From the NCBI RefSeq assembly GCF_001659605.2, contig NC_035171.2, positions 25,709,825-25,773,824 of the forward strand: DNA of 64,000 nt, written 5' to 3'. Origin of the DNA: Manihot esculenta. Its lineage: Eukaryota; Streptophyta; Magnoliopsida; Malpighiales; Euphorbiaceae. Positions 39,851 through 51,555 of the stretch are shown here, in pieces; the first letter of the stretch is position 1, and each line of letters starts with the position of its first letter. The notes under the pieces are model-generated. The model did no database searches. It had not been told where the DNA came from and saw only the letters and a list, made by a program, of their open reading frames with translations. The translations under genes and the position numbers were made by a program.

Positions 39851-40560
39851 AATAAGAAGAATGCCGACGCTCTTTTATATTAGTGTATTTATTAATGAAT
39901 TTTACGTTAGTTATTTTTGCTTCTTAAATAATTATTATTATTATACCCTTCAATTAATAAAATAAAGAATATTGATCATTTAAAAAAGTGATTATTAACA
40001 TTTCTTGATAAAAAAATATTTATTACTGAGTTTATTATTAGTAACTAATCATTACGACTCATTTTATATCTCCTCTCACTAAGGTGTGGAGGTTTCTTTC
40101 AACGCTCGTCAGTTACGTGTTCCTCTTCTTTTTGCAATTTGTCAAAGATCTTCCGCTTCCATAAAGTTTTGTGTAATTATTCTTATAGGAAGATATTCCT
40201 TTGTTCAAGGTAGATTCCTTTATATAGATCCACCTAGGTTTTGGCATAATCAAACTCTAAACCGTTTAGATCAATGTTGATCCTCCTCTGAAGGAAGGAC
40301 TAAAGTCCACACTCTAGATTGTTGATTGTTGATAAGTGGTAATGTAACAACTCCAAATTCTATAAGCTTTGCATAGTTATAAAGAATACTTGGAGACCTA
40401 GAAATGGCTAATAGATAGAGCAAAAAATATATGAACATGATTTTTTTTTTTTTTTACAATTGATCCTAAGCTCTGAGTATGAAAAAAATAATTAAGCTCC
40501 CTAAACGAAGGACCAACTAATTAATAATAATATCTAGAATAGAAAAAAAAAATAAAAATA

Positions 40561-40646
<86 letters not shown>
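39851..40646. other. Intergenic stretch including an (AT)n microsatellite at 40564-40642
   Basis: The AT run is close to 78 bases and nearly perfect. No gene is recognised. Confidence 0.6.
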
Positions 40647-41290
40647 TGTAACTACCTTAATTGAAAAACCACTATCTATCATAGGTTTTATATAGATTTA
40701 AGGTTGTCAAAATCTATAGCAAATTTACTATACATCGTGTATATCTAATAAAATTTCATTGTAATTTCACACAAACATGAAAACATTATCACAAAATCAA
40801 AGTTAACAGTGCATAAATATATTTATAAAACATAAACATATACTAGGAACACACATCAAATGCTCGTGTACAATCATTTGTTATATGTCATAGAATTTGA
40901 TTACAAACATAACGTAAGAATTTAAAATTTTACAAAGGGGATAACACACTAGAGGACTGGGCAAAACATATTTACAAAACTAAATATTAAGTTTACATGT
41001 CCAACAAATTAAATAGAAATATAATCGTACTATGAAGCCTTGAAGCTTTCAACTAATTCTGATTCTGCAAACTTAGAATTAAAGGAGGGGGATAAGTTAT
41101 GATAGCCTAGTGAGTAGAATTATATATATAAATAACCAATATATTTAAACATATACCGTTATGTATATAACATATCATAAACATTTCATATCATGATAAA
41201 CTTGTCACCAGTAGCCCTACAAGTATGTCAAATAGTGTCCGACCTACAACAGGTGTTCCTCAGGACTTTCTCTTAAATACAATATAATCC
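40647..41290 (-). repeat. Strongly decayed antisense Tekay-type LTR fragment
   Basis: TGTAACTACCTTAATTG...CACTATCTATCATAGG...TTTAAGG..GTCAAAATCTATAGCAAA lines up position by position with the antisense LTR end at 61146 (TGTAACGACCCGAAAATCGG...CGCTAGGATCC...TTAAGGCCGCCGGGACCC). Further matches: TAGCCTAGTGAGTAGAAT near 41110 against GCCCAGTGAGCAGAAT, and TTGTCACCAGTAGCCCTACA near 41201 against TTGTCACCTATAGTCCTCTA. Nearly every CG is lost. The fragment stops where the sense relic begins at 41295. Confidence 0.75.
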
Positions 41291-41294
41291 ATAT

Positions 41295-43708
41295 TGTAAT
41301 ACCTAGCTAAATTTCAGTGTTGAAAATTTAATTTCGAAGGAATCTTCATTTAAATCCAAAATCTTAGAACTGAAAATTTAGAAGGGTAAAATGAGATTTT
41401 ATAAAAGAATTTTAAGTATTTTAAAAATGTGTTTAAAAGAGAAACAATTTTAATTTAAAATTGCACCTTCAACCGCCGAAAGTGGCTTTTCTAGAACACC
41501 TATAAATGCATTTCAATTTGAGATGGAGAGAAACTTTTCTCCATTTCGGCATAAGTGAGTTCCAACCTTTTTTCCTAAAACCTTCTCATTTTTTTTTCCA
41601 ATTTCAAATGACCAAATTTTAAGACATTTAACTTGTCTTGCTTTGGAATTCATGATTTAACGATCCAAAAGTTTATCAAGAACTAAAAGTCCCTCTCTTG
41701 CTTTCGGTTTCTATTTCGAGGATCTTCCTTAATCTTGCTTTTCTATTATTCGTGTATGTTTAGGATGGAATGTGTAGATGGTTTCTAAGTTTTTAGTTTG
41801 CATGTTAAGGTTTGGAGGTTTTAGATTTACAATCTTACTTTTATAGATGAATTCTCCTTTTGGTGATGCATATTGTCATTAATGGGTCTTTTGGGTTGTT
41901 TAGGACTCTGTGGTGTCATTGTAATATGGTTTTTGAAGTTAAAGTTGTGCTTTGATCTTGTTTTGAGCCTACTGTTTAAGTGCAGAATCGGGTTTGGCAT
42001 GATGCCAAAATCCAGGTTTGGCCACCGAATTTACATTTAAGGTAGCCATCTTTTGGCCACCACAAGTGCCTTCCAAAGTTGGACTTTCGGATTTGTAAGG
42101 GGACTTTAGGCTGCCGAACTTATCGCTGAAAGTCCTATGTCCAGTTGTTTCTAGTTTGTTATCTACGTGTTTTCTTGTATGCTTTTAGGGGTGCCTTGAG
42201 GTAATTTTAAGAGTTATAAATATTATATTTTATCTCTTATTTTAGTCCGTTGTATAGGACTGGACTTAGAAGAGTGCAGATGCTAATAGTGAGGTGTTTG
42301 CTAGAAAGCGAGGCTCACATCTGCAAGAGATGAGTATAACTAAATTAAACTCTTATTTTAATCAAATCAAATGTCATTAATGGGTCTTTTGGGTTGTTTA
42401 GGACTCTGTGGTGTCATTGTAATATGGTTTTTGAAGTTAAAGTTGTGCTTTGATCTTGTTTTGAGCCTACTGTTTAAGTGCAGAATCGGGTTTGGCATGA
42501 TGCCAAAATTCAGGTTTGGCCACCGAACTTACATTTAAGGTAGCCATCTTTTGGCCACCACAAGTGCCTTTCAAAGTTGGACTTTCAGATTTGTAAGGGG
42601 ACTTTAGACTACCGAACTTATCGCCGAAAGTCCTATGTCCAGTTGTTTCTAGTTTGTTATCTATGTGTTTTCTTGTATGCTTTTAGGGGTGCCTTGAGGT
42701 AATTTTAAGAGTTGTAAATATTATATTTTATCTCTTATTTTAGTCCGCTGTATAGGACTGGACTTAGAAGAGTGCAGATGCCAATAGTGAGGCGTTTGCT
42801 AGAAAGCGAGGCTCACATCTGCAAGAGATGAGTATAACTAAATTAAACTCTTATTTTAATCAAATCAAATGTCATGCATCACGAATGCCATGCATAGCTG
42901 AATAGGTTGTACTGTATTACATTTACGAATATAATGCATTACATATTTAATTATTGTTATTGATGGATATTGGATAACCTATTAATTCTCGAGTATGATA
43001 TGATATGTTTATGTATGACAGATATGAAAGTCCAAGTCAAGGCCCATCCTATACCTCTGGCACTATGGGTATGCTATGTTTAATAGAAAGCGATGAGAAG
43101 CACCCATTATGGGTCAAGCACTATTAGATGTCCTATGGAGAGTTACTCGTGAAAAGTCCATCTTGTTGTGATTTGTCTATGTTATGATCCATAAATACGA
43201 GCATATATTTTATTAAATTGTTTTATGCCATATTTTTACTCACTAGATTATAGTAACTTATCCCTTTCTCCTAACTCCAAGTTTGCAGGATCAGAGTTAG
43301 CTTGGGAGTTCAGTAGATCCCTTGGTTATAGTTCTTCATGTAATAGTTTAGTTATTGACATGTAATATTACTATGGTTTAGTATTATACTTTGTTCGATT
43401 TTTCTTTTATGATCCTCTTGTCAATAATCTTAGTATATAAAAGTTTAAATTTCATGTTATGTTTGAATCGGATTGTGGTATGTAATGATGCCTATACTAA
43501 AGCATTTGACAAGAGCTCTAGTATAGGTTTATGTTTTCAGTTATGTATATATGTGCATACCTATTTTGTTTCATGTTATAGTAATACTTATATATGTTTT
43601 TAAGATCATTTTGGGATTATAATGTATAGTAGGTTTGCTACGAGCTCCGGTAACCTTAAGTTTATCTGAACCCTAGCATCGGTAGTGGTCTAATTACCAA
43701 TCATTATA
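41295..43708 (+). repeat. Decayed sense Tekay-type 5' LTR
   Basis: It runs from TGTAATACCTAGC to TCATTATA and matches the younger LTRs along its length: stem-loop remnant near 41520, GGTTTGGCCACCGAA-type motifs, the 'GTCCGTTGTATAGGACTGGAC' region (modern GTCCACCTGTGTAGGTTCGG), and the end CGGTAGTGGTCTAATTACCA. CG dinucleotides have mostly become TG or CA. It includes an internal 498-base tandem duplication, which makes it longer than the others. Confidence 0.85.
41874..42869 (+). repeat. 498-base tandem duplication inside the decayed LTR
   Basis: Copies 41874-42371 and 42372-42869, both beginning TGTCATTAATGGGTC; a third TGTCAT follows at 42870. The copies differ at only a handful of bases while the LTR as a whole is strongly decayed, so the duplication is much younger than the insertion. 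Confidence 0.92.
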
Positions 43709-44057
43709 TATTGGTATCAGAGCCCTAGGTTTTTATAGTTGGACCTAGAGTGTTGGGCTCATAGATGTTCAAGAGCAAACATAACTAGGAAAAATACATA
43801 TCCACTAGGGATAGGATATAGAGTCTTATCTTGATATATGTGTGCTTATGTGTAATGCCAATAATATGTACATGTGCATTAATGATATGATATGTATGTT
43901 GTGGATTCATGTATATCTACATGAACTATATGATGATAACATTTATATATTTAATGTTGTTTTTTAGAAGACATGATACATGGCTCACATCGATTTGCAT
44001 GATTGAGCGATGCTCCATCTAAAAATGAGAGTATGCATGTCCTTTCCCCCTTGTTGC
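43709..44057 (+). pseudogene. Primer binding site and start of the internal region of the decayed element
   Basis: TGGTATCAGAGCCC at 43712 is a preserved tRNA-iMet primer binding site. The following sequence tracks the leader of element 1 (GGACCTAGAGTGTTGGGCTC) up to the decayed gag start near 43972, where the modern RGTRRSARL codons are recognisable only as DNA. Similarity stops near 44057; the rest of the element is missing. Confidence 0.8.
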
Positions 44058-44536
44058 TTGATCAAGCCAAAATTAGTCCTATTTTTCATGATGTTATTAA
44101 TGTTAAATTACACATTTTCTACCTAATTTTGTGATCTTTATCTTATTTTGCAGAAAATAGTGTAAAAGGATGATTTGATGAAAAATAGCCTTAAAACTGT
44201 CCAAAGAGAGTAGAAGAGTTCAAGCCTGGTTTGCCCAAACCAAGCTGCAGCTGAAATAGGAGAAGGAAGAAGAACAACACAGACTTGCTGTTTGACCAGA
44301 TTGTTTGCCCAAGCAAACTGGGCAAACAGACGACATAGAACAGAAGCAGAGTGACAGACAGCACCAACACAGACTGTTTGACCGGTTGTTTGCCCAAACA
44401 AGTCAGGCAAACAGAACTTGCGACAACAAACAACAGAAATGCGAGAAACTCAAAATTCAAACCTTCAAGAAGTTTATCATTCCCCAAACACGTGAAGACA
44501 TCTCAGCAACTCTTCAAGACAGCTTAGCACCCTATC
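44058..44536. repeat. Unidentified repeat with nested TTTGCCCA palindromes
   Basis: Contains GTTTGCCCAAGCAAACTGGG-CAAAC (an inverted repeat) at about 44309 and a partner tandem near 44380 (CTGTTTGACCGGTTGTTTGC). The style resembles an LTR or leader of another retroelement but I cannot name it. No coding frame is supported. Confidence 0.4.
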
Positions 44537-44774
44537 TGTAATACCCGGCTAGATTCCGGCATCGAAATCCCTACCTTCCGGCAAAATTTCCGTTGGAATC
44601 TAGAATTTTGAAGATGCCAGAGGCTTCTAGAGGGGTAAAATGTGTGTTCTAAAATGTTTTTACCGATTTTATGGTTTTAAATGGAAAAGAATTGAGTTTT
44701 GAAAAGAAAAGACCAAGGAGGCATTTGCCAGGTTCGGCCGCTGAAAGTGAAGTTCGGCCGCCGAACATGGGAAG
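44537..44774 (+). repeat. 5' fragment of another Tekay-type LTR, cut by element 2
   Basis: Starts TGTAATACCCGGCTAGATTC and extends 238 bases to the first TTCGGCCGCCGAA motifs, where element 2 begins at 44775. Sequence differs from element 2's own LTR (for example an extra AAAATTTCCGTTGG block). The rest should lie beyond element 2, outside the window. Confidence 0.88.
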
Positions 44775-46866
44775 TGTAATACCCGGCTAGACTCCGGTAT
44801 CGGAATTCCTACCGTCCGGTGGAATCTCGGATGTCGGAAATCTCTAGAAGGGTAAAACCATGTTTTCATAAAATATTTTAATGTGTTTTATGGTTTTAAG
44901 CAAGATGGAAATGAGTTTTTGCATGAAAATAACATTGGAGGAAAACCCAGGTTCGGCCGCCGAACCTCAAGTTCGGCTGCCGAACATGCAGGCATTTCGG
45001 GTGTGCTTTAAGCCCCCGAAGGCATAAGTGAGGGAAGTCCAGGTTCGGCCGTCGAACCTCAAGTTCGGCCGCCGAACATGGCATGCATGCGGAGGCACGT
45101 TCGGCCCCCGAACGTGGCCTGGCCAGCCACTATAAAAGGGTCCCTTAGCCGAAAACGGGCGAGCTTTTCTCCCCATTTTCGGCCAAGGTGAGCTCTCCGC
45201 CGTCCCTCACCAATCTTTGAGTTCTTCCTTCAAATCTTTCACGATTTTCATAAGTTTTCATCTTGTTTTGAAGATTTTCAAGTTTTGAGCAAGTTTTGAG
45301 CTTGGAGACCCAAGGAAGTTGAAAATCTCCCATCTCCAAGATTAGGTCGTCTCTCTCTCGATCTTCAAGAGGTAAGAGCCGATCTTAAGCTCATTGCATG
45401 TTTTAAGTAAGTTTCATGAAGATCTATGGGGTAGAACGCATGTTTAGCTTATGGTTAGGTTTATGAGTTTATGTTGTGTTTTTGAACAATGTGGCTTGCA
45501 AATGCATGTTTGATGTGTTGTAGATGGGGTTTTAGATAGTTTGAAGCCCCTAGGAGCTTGTGTGCTTGTGTATGTGTGTTGTAGAATAGGTTTATGCATG
45601 TTTGGATGAAATGGGAGGCATATATGTATAGAAGAGCTGAGTTTCTGCCACTAAGGGAGAAACCAGGTTCGGCAGCCGAAGGAACTTCAGGTCGCCGAAC
45701 ATGCTTGTGGAAGCAGCCTTCGGCTGCCGAAGCTTGCCCCCGAAAGGAGACTTTCGTCTCTGTCTGGGAGTTTCGGCCGCCGAACATGCATGAGTTTCGC
45801 CTCTGTCTGGGAGTTTCGGCCGCCAAAGGTGCCGCCGAACCTGCCTGACTTTCGGCTCTGGAGGGACTTTCGACCGCCGAACCTGCCGCTGAAAGTGCCC
45901 TGTTCAGCCTTCCTTTACATGTTTTTGCATGATTGTTTTGAGGTGTTTTTGGGGGTTTTTGGGGGATGTTTTTAGAGTTATGTTCTAGTTGTTTGGTCCC
46001 TCATTTGAGTCCACCTGTGTAGGTTCGGACCCGAGGAACCGAGGACCCCAGCAGTGAGTTAGCTGCATCAGTCTTTGTCAGAGCTAGCCAAAAGGTGAGT
46101 AGAATAAATTTTTACGATTTAAAGCAAATAAATTATAAAGTTTTTTGCATGTTCATGCATCATGAATGCCATGTGATGAAATAGGTTATTTGCATTAGAA
46201 TTCACGAATATGTTGCATTGCATTTATGATGTTGATGTGGATTGGTTATTGGATGACCCTTTAGTCCTCATATGATATGATGATGTTACGGCATGATATG
46301 GTATGGAAGTCCAGGTTGTACCCATTCTACGTCCCTGGCACTATGTAAGAGAAAGTCCAGGTTGTACCCATTCTACGTCCCTGGTGAAGGAAATAAGCTT
46401 GTTGCCAGCTGTTACGCCAGCTGTCATTTGGTTGATGAGCATGTACCCATTACACGTTGTTTCTGCATGTTGCACGTTGTTCCTGGATGTGTGGCTTGAA
46501 CTGTTCAACGCCCATTTTTTCCTTTAACCCATTCAGCGTCTGTTTCTCTTTTAAATCCGAGATTTGCGACTTCAAGCTCGGATTGTTTTGTTTTTCAGTT
46601 GTAAATTCTACTATAAATAACAACACTATGCTGATCAAAGGTATTGGCAGGTGAGCTAAGTTCTAAAGGAATCCGTGTCAATTTCTTTTCCTCTGTTCCA
46701 AAAATCCTTTCCTCTGTTTTTCATAAATCTGCAGAAAATTTCCAGAAATTGCAGAGGCTCCTAAACAGTGCAGAATCTTCAAAGCCTAAGATCCACAGCT
46801 TCGCTTGCAACTTTGGGTGATCATATTCACAGTTTACACTTGGTATCAAAGCCCAGGACCTAGTTT

Positions 46867-47028
46867 ATGCCCAAATACATGCCACGACACGAAGCTTCAT
46901 CTTCCAGTGCTGTCCGTAGTGGTAACGGCGGCAATGGTGGTCAGACGACAAAAACTGGACAGACGTCAGAAACGATAGTGAGAGCACCCGTAAGAAAAGG
47001 GGTGTCTCTCTGTAGTATCCGCTCCTAA
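46867..47028 (+). CDS. Copia gag N-terminal frame, out of frame with the main polyprotein
   Basis: Starts [14 protein letters not shown] just after the primer binding site and gives 53 residues, ending at a TAA. Copia gags usually begin with such a Ser/Gly-rich stretch and then continue into [15 protein letters not shown]. That continuation is present here at 47023-47063 but in the frame of the downstream polyprotein, so a short indel near 47000-47025 has split the start of gag. Whether the ATG at 47061 is used instead is unknown. Confidence 0.6.
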   Translation: MPKYMPRHEASSSSAVRSGNGGNGGQTTKTGQTSETIVRAPVRKGVSLCSIRS

Positions 47029-47060
47029 CAAAGACAAATTATGCAGCTTGGGCAATCAAG

Positions 47061-50000
47061 ATGCAAGTATATATGCAAGCTCAAGGTGTTTGGGATGTCG
47101 TTGAGTCAGAAGATCCAGTTGATCCTCGTGCAGACCGGATTGCATTGGCGGCAATCTTTCAAGGGATCACCGAAGATACCCTGTTACAGTTGGGGGTAAA
47201 GAAATCAGCTAAAAAGGCATGGGACACTCTCAAGGTTATGAACCTCGGTGCAGAGAGGGTCAAAGAAGTACAGGCACAAGCTCTCAGATGGGAGCTCGAA
47301 AGCATGAAAATGGAGGTTGGTGAATCCGTCGATGAATTCACCGGAAAGATTTCAACAGTTGTTAACAAGCTCCGAGCTCTTGGTGAAAGGGTCGATGAAA
47401 CGTATGTAGTGAAGAAAATGCTACGTTCAGTATCCCCTAAGTACCTTCAAATTGCCTCAACCATAGAAGAATTTGGGAACTTGTCTGTTAAGACAATTGA
47501 AGATATAACTGGTTCTCTCAAAGCTCACGAAGAGAGGTTGCGGAGCTACGACTCCAGAGGAGACGAATATGTGCTACTCACTAAGGGAGAGTGGAAAGCA
47601 CGTGCTGAGTCCTTAAGATCCAACGAGAAGCGTCCACAGGACGGGAGCAGAGGCCGGGGACGCGGACGTGGACGTGGTAGAGGACGTAGAGGAGGTGGAC
47701 GCGGTAGAGGTCGTGGCCCTCCTGGAACAGACCGAGGTCAGGATGATGAAGGACAACACCGTCAGAAGTTCGACATTAAAAAGGTCAGGTGTTACAATTG
47801 CAACGAATATGGCCATTTTCAATTTGATTGCAAAGCTGAAAGAAAAGGAAAAAATGAAGCACATTTAGTGGAGCAATTCGAAGAGGAGTCAACGTTGTTG
47901 ATGCTAGAAACCAGTGAGCTGATTCACATTGGTGAAGAGAAAGAAAAAGAGCTACTGCTGAATGAAGAACAATTGCATGACTTTGAAAGTGGAGAAACAA
48001 AAGGAACCATGTGGTACTATGATACGGGGGCAAGCAACCATATGACTGGTAACAAGCTAGCCTTAACCAATCTCGATGAATCAATCAAAGGGAATGTCAG
48101 GTTCGGTGATGGCTCAGTCGTCAAGGTAGAAGGCCGAGGCACCTCAGTGTTTCAGTGCAAGAATGGAGATCATTTTAAACTAACGAATGTATATTACATT
48201 CCTCGATTAAGATCCAATATTATAAGTCTTGGTCAACTCGACAAATCAGGAGCAAAAGTGGTGGTGAAAGCAGGGATTCTGAGCGTATATGATGCACAGG
48301 ACAGGTTGATAGCCAAGGTGCAGAGAGCGGAAAATCGCCTTTACATGATGAGAATGACACAAGCAAAATCAGAGTGCCACCTGACAAAGCTGTCTGAAAA
48401 GTCTTGCTTATGGCATGCTCGCTACGGGCACCTCAACTATCAAGCATTACGCAAGCTTGCACAAGAAAGCATGGTGAAAGGTTTACCGGAGATAGAAACA
48501 GCGAAGTACGTTTGTGAACCCTGTGTGATCAGCAAGCAGCATCGCACAAGTTTCCCGAAAGCAGGTGAGTATCAAGCAACTAGACCTCTGGAGCTCATGC
48601 ATGGTGATCTGTGTGGGCCGATATCACCTACCACATGCGATGGAAACAAGTATTTTCTCTTGCTCGTGGATGATTACAGTCGTTATATGTGGATTGAGAT
48701 GCTCAAAAGCAAAGATGAGGTTGTTAGTATTTTCAAGAAAGTAAAAGCTCAAATTGAAGTCCAGTCCGAATTTAAACTCAAAATGTTTAGAACAGACAGA
48801 GGAGGCGAGTTTACATCAAATGAGTTCAGCAAGTTTTGCGAGTTACACGGCATCAAACGCCAGCTCACTGCTCCTTATTCCCCACAGCAAAACGGAGTAG
48901 TAGAGCGAAGAAACCAAACTGTAGTGGAGATGATAAGGTGTCTCTTGAATAGCTCTGGAGTGCCAGCTACATATTGGGGAGAAGCTGCACGTACTGCAGT
49001 ATACATATTGAACAGATCATCCACAAGAAGTGTCCAAGGCATGACTCCGTATCAAGCATGGCATGGAAGACTTCCGAGTGTTCATCATATGCGTGTTTTT
49101 GGCTGCATTGCATATGCCAAGAACACAGCTCCACACTTGAGAAAATTGGATGACAGAAGCATGAAGCTGGTTTTATTGGGATATGAACCAGGGTCCAAAG
49201 CATACCGGTTATTGAATCCAAATTCTAACCGAATTGTGGTAAGTCGAGATGTTGTGTTTCAGGAAGAAGAGAAGTGGAAATGGCAAGGCCAGACGACATC
49301 AAACTCCACAACAGAAGGACCACTTGTCATCACATACAAGGAAGCACAAATGCAAGAAGACAAAAACCTCCGAAGTCAGGAACTGACGCCAGCTTCCTTA
49401 TCACCTATAGCTGAGTCAAATCCAGAACATTCAGAGACAGGAGAAAGCAGCTCGGAGGGACCAAGGAGGTTCAGGACTCTTCAAGAAATTTATGACAACA
49501 CAGTGGAGGTCGACCAAGACTACGGTCTTTACCTGATGTCAATTGAAGAACCAGCATCTTACCATGAAGCTGCCTGCAGTGAACATTGGCGACAAGCAAT
49601 GATAGAAGAAATGGAGGCTATCCGGAGAAACGGAACATGGGAACTAGCAGAACTCCCAAAGGACCAGAGAGCTATTGGTCTTAAATGGATCTTCAAAGTA
49701 AAGAAGAATCCAGAAGGGGAGATCGTTAAATATAAAGCAAGACTTGTTGCAAAGGGGTATGTGCAGAAACAAGGCATAGACTTTGAAGAAGTCTTTGCTC
49801 CCGTAGCCAGGCTGGAGACTGTGAGAGTATTACTTGCTGTAGCCGCTCAAGAAGGCTGGATAGTGCATCATATGGATGTCAAATCTGCATTCTTGAATGG
49901 TGAGATAAAAGAAGAGGTTTATGTGACACAACCAGACGGATTCATTGAACAAGGAGAGGAAGGAAAGGTTCTGAAACTACGAAAGGCCCTGTATGGTCTT

Positions 50001-51104
50001 AAACAGGCGCCTCGGGCATGGAATATAAAGCTAGACAAATGTTTCCGAGAGCTGGGGTTTCAAAGATGTATGATCGAACATGCAGTCTACAAAAAACATA
50101 ATGGAGATGAGGTGCAGATTGTGGGAGTGTACGTAGATGATCTGATAATCATGGGCTCAAAACCGAGAGATGTGGAGAATTTCAAAGCCAAGATGAGAAA
50201 GATCTTCGAGATGAGTGATCTTGGGATGCTAAGCTACTACCTGGGTATAGAAGTCAAGCAAAAGTCGTATAGTATCACCCTTAACCAGTCAGGGTATGCT
50301 GAGAAGATGCTCGAGAAGCTCGGCCTGGCTGAGTGCAAGCCATGTCGGGTTCCAATGGATACACGGGTGAAGCTGAGCAAGTCAGATGGAAGTCCTCCGG
50401 TAGATGCAACACTATACAGGAGTGCAATCGGAAGTTTGAGGTATTTGGTGAACACTCGACCCGATCTTGCATATTCAGTTGGAATTGTAAGTCGTTTCAT
50501 GGAAGCCCCAACAACGAAACATCTAGCAGCCGTAAAACAGATATTGCGTTATGTGAAAGGCACCTTACATCATGGGTGCATATACAACAAGGTGGAAGAG
50601 GAGGAGTTCAAGCTAATAGGCTATAGCGACAGTGACTTAGCCGGAGACGTGGATGATCGGAAAAGCACGACAGGAGTAATCTACTTCCTCGGCCAAAGCC
50701 CTGTCACCTGGATTTCTCAGAAGCAGAAAGTCGTAGCCTTATCCTCTTGTGAAGCCGAATATATTGCTGCAACAGCAGGAGCTTGTCAAGGCATATGGAT
50801 TAGTAGGCTGTTACATGAGTTGATCGGTTGGAAGACAAACAAGTTCATCTTAAGAGTTGACAACAAATCTGCAATTGCTCTCACAAAGAATCCTGTCCAT
50901 CATAACAGAAGCAAGCACATTGATATTAAGTTTCATTTCATTCGGGAGTGTGTCCAAAGAGGAGAAGTCGAAATCGAGTATGTAAAAACTGAATCACAAC
51001 TCGCTGATATTCTGACAAAGCCACTATCCCGAGACAAGATCGATGACTTGAGCATGATGATTGGGATCAAAGATGTGAAGAACAAGCTTACGGGGGATAA
51101 ATGA
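47061..51104 (+). CDS. gag-pol: Copia polyprotein (Gag-PR-INT-RT-RNase H)
   Basis: 1347 residues without interruption. Gag (UBN2 type) 1-165; an Arg/Gly run at about 198-222; CCHC knuckle [14 protein letters not shown] from residue 244; protease DTGA at 321; integrase zinc-binding [10 protein letters not shown] ... CEPC from about 451; integrase Asp 516, Asp 579, Glu 615 (D-D-35-E); RT with YVDD from 1024; RNase H with YSDSDLAGD near 1190 and [10 protein letters not shown]. All catalytic residues are present. The first ATG used is at 47061 because the upstream frame is shifted; the true gag start is probably about 60 codons earlier. The stop codon TGA (51102-51104) is formed by the first bases of the 3' LTR, and the purine tract lies in the last codons. 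Encodes the enzymes for copying and inserting the element. Confidence 0.95.
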   Translation: MQVYMQAQGVWDVVESEDPVDPRADRIALAAIFQGITEDTLLQLGVKKSAKKAWDTLKVMNLGAERVKEVQAQALRWELESMKMEVGESVDEFTGKISTVVNKLRALGERVDETYVVKKMLRSVSPKYLQIASTIEEFGNLSVKTIEDITGSLKAHEERLRSYDSRGDEYVLLTKGEWKARAESLRSNEKRPQDGSRGRGRGRGRGRGRRGGGRGRGRGPPGTDRGQDDEGQHRQKFDIKKVRCYNCNEYGHFQFDCKAERKGKNEAHLVEQFEEESTLLMLETSELIHIGEEKEKELLLNEEQLHDFESGETKGTMWYYDTGASNHMTGNKLALTNLDESIKGNVRFGDGSVVKVEGRGTSVFQCKNGDHFKLTNVYYIPRLRSNIISLGQLDKSGAKVVVKAGILSVYDAQDRLIAKVQRAENRLYMMRMTQAKSECHLTKLSEKSCLWHARYGHLNYQALRKLAQESMVKGLPEIETAKYVCEPCVISKQHRTSFPKAGEYQATRPLELMHGDLCGPISPTTCDGNKYFLLLVDDYSRYMWIEMLKSKDEVVSIFKKVKAQIEVQSEFKLKMFRTDRGGEFTSNEFSKFCELHGIKRQLTAPYSPQQNGVVERRNQTVVEMIRCLLNSSGVPATYWGEAARTAVYILNRSSTRSVQGMTPYQAWHGRLPSVHHMRVFGCIAYAKNTAPHLRKLDDRSMKLVLLGYEPGSKAYRLLNPNSNRIVVSRDVVFQEEEKWKWQGQTTSNSTTEGPLVITYKEAQMQEDKNLRSQELTPASLSPIAESNPEHSETGESSSEGPRRFRTLQEIYDNTVEVDQDYGLYLMSIEEPASYHEAACSEHWRQAMIEEMEAIRRNGTWELAELPKDQRAIGLKWIFKVKKNPEGEIVKYKARLVAKGYVQKQGIDFEEVFAPVARLETVRVLLAVAAQEGWIVHHMDVKSAFLNGEIKEEVYVTQPDGFIEQGEEGKVLKLRKALYGLKQAPRAWNIKLDKCFRELGFQRCMIEHAVYKKHNGDEVQIVGVYVDDLIIMGSKPRDVENFKAKMRKIFEMSDLGMLSYYLGIEVKQKSYSITLNQSGYAEKMLEKLGLAECKPCRVPMDTRVKLSKSDGSPPVDATLYRSAIGSLRYLVNTRPDLAYSVGIVSRFMEAPTTKHLAAVKQILRYVKGTLHHGCIYNKVEEEEFKLIGYSDSDLAGDVDDRKSTTGVIYFLGQSPVTWISQKQKVVALSSCEAEYIAATAGACQGIWISRLLHELIGWKTNKFILRVDNKSAIALTKNPVHHNRSKHIDIKFHFIRECVQRGEVEIEYVKTESQLADILTKPLSRDKIDDLSMMIGIKDVKNKLTGDK

Positions 51105-51555
51105 AGGAAATAAGCTTGTTGCCAGCTGTTACGCCAGCTGTCATTTGGTTGATGAGCATGTACCCATTACACGTTGTTTCTGCATGTTGCACGTTGTTCC
51201 TGCATGTGTGGCTTGAACTGTTCAACGCCCGTTTTTTCCTTTAACCCATTCAGCGTCTGTTTCTCTTTTAAATCCGAGATTTGCGACTTCAAGCTCGGAT
51301 TGTTTTGTTTTTCAGTTGTAAATTCTACTATAAATAACAACACTATGCTGATCAAAGGTATTGGCAGGTGAGCTAAGTTCTAAAGGAATCCGTGTCAATT
51401 TCTTTTCCTCTGTTCCAAAAATCCTTTCCTCTATTTTTCATAAATCTGCAGAAAATTTCCAGAAATTGCAGAGGCTCCTAAACAGTGCAGAATCTTCAAA
51501 GCCTAAGATCCACAGCTTCGCTTGCAACTTTGGGTGATCATATTCACAGTTTACA
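51102..51555 (+). repeat. 3' LTR of the copia element
   Basis: 454 bases, TGAAGGAAATAAGC to AGTTTACA, partner of 46385-46838. Short LTR with TATAAATA and no long leader. GTTGCCAGCTGTTACGCC near the start forms part of a small inverted repeat (CCAGCTG/CAGCTG). Confidence 0.95.

Larger units (their letters stand above)
46385..51555 (+). mobile_element. Complete, young Ty1-copia retrotransposon
   Basis: 5171 bases with LTRs 46385-46838 and 51102-51555 (454 each) and the perfect target duplication CCTGG (46380-46384, 51556-51560). By eye the LTRs differ at three positions (about 0.7%), pointing to insertion within a few hundred thousand years at common plant rates. The integrase-before-RT order in the polyprotein makes it copia. 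The LTR TATA box is TATAAATA at 46612. The primer binding site is TGGTATCAAAGC at 46841, one base different from the usual tRNA-iMet complement. Confidence 0.97.
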
